Of a stretch of 64,000 nucleotides of DNA, positions 61,101 to 64,000 are shown piece by piece. Location: NCBI GenBank assembly GCA_013397935.1, contig VZRN01000634.1, positions 4,190,060 to 4,254,059 of the forward strand, in the 5' to 3' direction. Each line of letters begins with the position of its first letter. Within the stretch, counting starts at the first letter, position 1. The notes beneath the pieces are model-generated. The model was not told the DNA's origin and made no database searches. It saw only the letters and a program-made list of their open reading frames with translations. A program made the position numbers and the translations under genes. The stretch comes from Dasyornis broadbenti. Lineage: Eukaryota > Chordata > Aves > Passeriformes > Dasyornithidae.

Positions 61101-64000
61101 AACTGGAGTCGTTTTCCTGTGGAAACGTGTCTGTTTGAGGAGCTCTGGCCAGCAGCACCTCTGAGAGCAGAGTGAGACATGCATGAGTCCCTGTGGCCCC
61201 AGAGGAGGCAGCCACTGGCCCAGCCTGTGGCCACCCCAGAGCAGCAGGGCCAGGCGCCAGCAGGTCCCCAGGGTGTCCCCAGAGAGCCACTTCAGCTTTC
61301 AGCTGCATGAGAGAGACCAGCTCTGGGAGCTGGCACGGTCTGCAGGACGAGACAGCTTGTAGGGCTCACTTCAAACAGGCAGAGCCGGGATTTCCCTCAC
61401 ACCCTGCTCTCACTGCGGATCCCTCCGGCTGCTTCTGGTGAGCTCCCCTCTCGCTGCAACCGGCAAGCTCAGCTTCATTCAGGCCACATCTGAAAACTTT
61501 CATTTTGTTCCTGTGATGGAATTTTTGTTTCTCAGCCCAAATGCATTCAATTTAATAGGATTACCTGAATTTGAAAGCAAAGGTGATTCATTTCCCCCAT
61601 CTCTGATGCGATTGCATGGATACCAGAGGACTAACATTTGATGGGAGTTGGAGCAAGGTTTATTTTTTCAGTGCAAGCAGTCTGTATCAGCTTCTCCCCG
61701 GGTTTTTTGTTGCTTGTTTTGTAGCACTGGAGGGATGAGCACATTGCTCATCACTGCAGAGAAACACCCAGTTTGAAGTGAGACTGGAGTGTGCACACAA
61801 AAAGTGCCTCTGATGTGCAGAAATTGTTAATGGACCTCAAACCCACATCACAATTAACTAAAACAAACTAACTCCAGCATGTATTATTGGGGAATTCAAC
61901 CCCTTTTGCATCACAGGCATATCCTGAATTGACTCCATTTCTGCCAGCTTTAGTGGAAGAGCATTTGAAGTACGGAGAAGGATACAGGCCGTTACAATGA
62001 TGATATTGTTACACAGGAATAAGGTTATAAGAACAGAAACCACCCTCCAAAATCTGAAATATGAAGTTTTAGCTGGACAAGGTCAATAATTTTGGTCACC
62101 CACTGCAGTTCTCCGCAGAACTTGTAAGATTCTGTAATGGGAAATGCTACAGGTGCAATGGGTAAATATGAATTTTGTGTGTTTGTTAAGGATGTGTTAA
62201 ATGCAGTTGTTTCAGGGCTTTTAGATTTAAATGCCAGTAGAAAGAGAGACATTCTTTGATGTCAGACCATCATCAGTGGAGGGGTTCATGCAGAGCACCT
62301 CTAAAATTAAATATTTGTCCTTTTTTGCTCTCTGTGTTATGATGGGATTTTTCCTTCCGTTTCACCACGAGGAAGAATTTTTGAGGCATCTTGGAAGGTT
62401 CCCCAGTCTGAATAGGAAATTGCTGTTCAGTGTATCTGACACTGGCAGGTGTGAGAGGAGATCAAAGGTTTCAAAGGAATGGCTGCAGATTGTGCCTGGC
62501 CTCAGTACCGGAGACACAGGAAAAAGGTGCAAATTCAGATAAATTTCCTGCCTGTTCCATTGGTCACTTCTGTAATACAGTGTGGACAGAGGGAAGATTG
62601 GAAGCAGAAATGGGTGAGTGACAGCTCTTTAACCACGTTGTACAGTAAACCAAGCAGGCATTAGTTCTTGGGACTGGCTTGCAATCGATTTCCTCTCTGT
62701 GTAAAAGCCGTTTTCTATTTCAATGTTTTTCCGTTACTGACTTCTCAATTTTATTTTTCACAGAACTTCAAGAAAAGATTTCTTGTTTTTTAAGTGAGGG
62801 AAAAAGTTCTTAAGGCACCTCAAAAAGGTTACTGGCAGGGAAAGAGATGGAAACCAGCTTGTTGTGCTAGGATTCAATGAGAATGTGTTTCAATCCCTTC
62901 CTTTCCATAAGAGGTTGGATGTTGTAGAGGGCTCCGGCAGAGGGACTGGGCAAGGATTTTCTGTTGTGTTCTACTCTGAAGATCCTGTTTAACAGATTTG
63001 TGAGAACACCATGAGGAAGAGCAATGATGCTTTCACTTTGTTTCTTCCTCAGAGAAAGTTGCAAGGGAGAACCTAAAAGAATTGGTTAGTAGAAATAAAA
63101 GAATTGGGGGGACTGGTAGACACTACCTGTAAATTTAAAATTTCAGTGCTACCCAGACAGAATGTGTTTTCTGTAAAGGTAAAAGCTCATTTTTCAGACA
63201 ATAACCTCATCATCTTCATGCTCACCTACTGCTCTTAGCCCACCTGAGAAACTGAAGTGGGTGTTCCCTTAGCAGGAAAAGTGGGATCTGATATCATTAT
63301 CATATTTTTGCCCTGAACTTTGAAATCCTTGGTTTATTTCCATTTGCAAAATTTAGCCCTCTTCCTATTCTATAATTGGAAAAATCATTTAAAGAATATA
63401 TAGGTTTATAATTTTAGCCTCATTCTTGGCAGAGCAGATCTTAAACTCCTGTTGTGAGAATTTATTCCCCAAGAACCATTTCGGTAAGGTCACTTCCCTC
63501 TTTGTATCCTGGGATGGCAGCTGCAATTTCTGGTCACATTTTACTGCGTGTACAAGTTATATTGCTGCTTAATTATAGAAAAAAAAAAGGTGAATTCATT
63601 TGAGATCTCATCTTCAGAGGTGATGCCAAAATCTTGCAAGCCTCCTAATGAAATTCTGGTGAAGGAGGTCAGAAATCTTTTTCAAAGCATCTATTCTCAT
63701 GAAAGCCCAGTGCTCTTTAGAGTTTATCTGTAGCTCCAGTTTCATCCATCAATGTTGTGCATGGTTTTATATCGATTACACGCTTCAGAACAATTATGGC
63801 TCAGTTTAAGATCTGTTTGGAGAAGCACAAGGCGAAAATGCAACTGGATACCTTCTCTGTATTTCCATTTCCGAAAGAAGTAACTCGGCTCCAGTCTACT
63901 GAAATCTAAATTGTGGCAGTAGCTGCTCGTTTATGCAACATCTGAGCTCCCTCAGGATGAGAAAGAGCAGAGATTAAATCACGAGCTGCTTGTATTCTTA
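55111..64000. other. Gene-free unique DNA
   Basis: About 9 kb without a supportable gene. The first 150 bases are GC- and CpG-rich, as is the stretch near 58195-58290. A run of 20 A lies at 59423-59442. An ATG-started plus-strand frame at 60195-60458 (87 codons) has mixed charged composition but no domain that I recognise. Minus-strand frames near 57820-58350 have low-complexity Ser/Pro content and are treated as chance. The sequence after 62000 is AT-rich and featureless to inspection. Confidence 0.55.
59423..59442. repeat. Poly-A tract of 20
   Basis: Twenty A residues after GTCCAAAGCATT. No polyadenylation hexamer or gene-like sequence precedes it. Confidence 0.95.

Noticed and set aside
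1..64000. CRISPR arrays, operons, prophage or other bacterial systems
   Set aside because: No regularly spaced direct repeats, dense coding or bacterial signals; CR1 elements show the DNA is from a vertebrate, most likely a bird.

Overview
The window looks like vertebrate nuclear DNA, most probably from a bird and perhaps a songbird. It is AT-leaning and poor in interspersed repeats. It carries three fragments that match the 3' end of CR1 LINEs (24308-24592 minus, 30250-30382 plus, 54700-54890 plus). It also holds a degraded LTR on the minus strand whose adjoining primer-binding-site-like sequence resembles the tRNA-Trp site of avian alpharetroviruses (8204-8574). These family assignments come from recalled consensus features, not from a search. 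Bacterial features (operons, ribosome binding sites, CRISPR arrays) are neither seen nor expected.

I could not support any intact protein-coding gene, rRNA or tRNA. The open reading frames present are short, lack recognisable domains and often overlap on both strands, as expected by chance in 64 kb of intergenic or intronic vertebrate DNA. The longest (271 codons, 54591-55406) is an artefact of reading through a CR1 fragment and an 18-bp minisatellite. The best gene-like trace is at 24857-25380: a 93-codon open frame with coiled-coil-like composition, one stop, a further 27 open codons and a downstream AATAAA. It may be a decayed retrocopy or the last exon of a noncoding transcript.

Layout: 1-7000 is unique AT-rich DNA with a perfect HNF1-type palindrome at 3413-3425. 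7001-8574 has a TTTG microsatellite, a dense CpG patch and the LTR remnant. 8575-24300 is mostly unique sequence with homopolymer tracts, a possible conserved noncoding element near 21290-21640 and a purine tract containing an N. 24308-25380 pairs a CR1 fragment with the gene-like relic. 25381-42786 is unique DNA with one CR1 tail and two enhancer-like stretches near 38740-39350. A 17-base N gap lies at 42787-42803. 42804-64000 is unique DNA with a 30-bp duplication, an 18-bp direct repeat, a long poly-A, and a CR1 plus minisatellite cluster at 54700-55110.

The likeliest reading is a gene desert or the interior of a very large intron. Nothing here shows a novel multi-gene system. What may merit follow-up is regulatory (HNF1 palindrome, TAAT-rich blocks) or fossil (LTR, gene relic).
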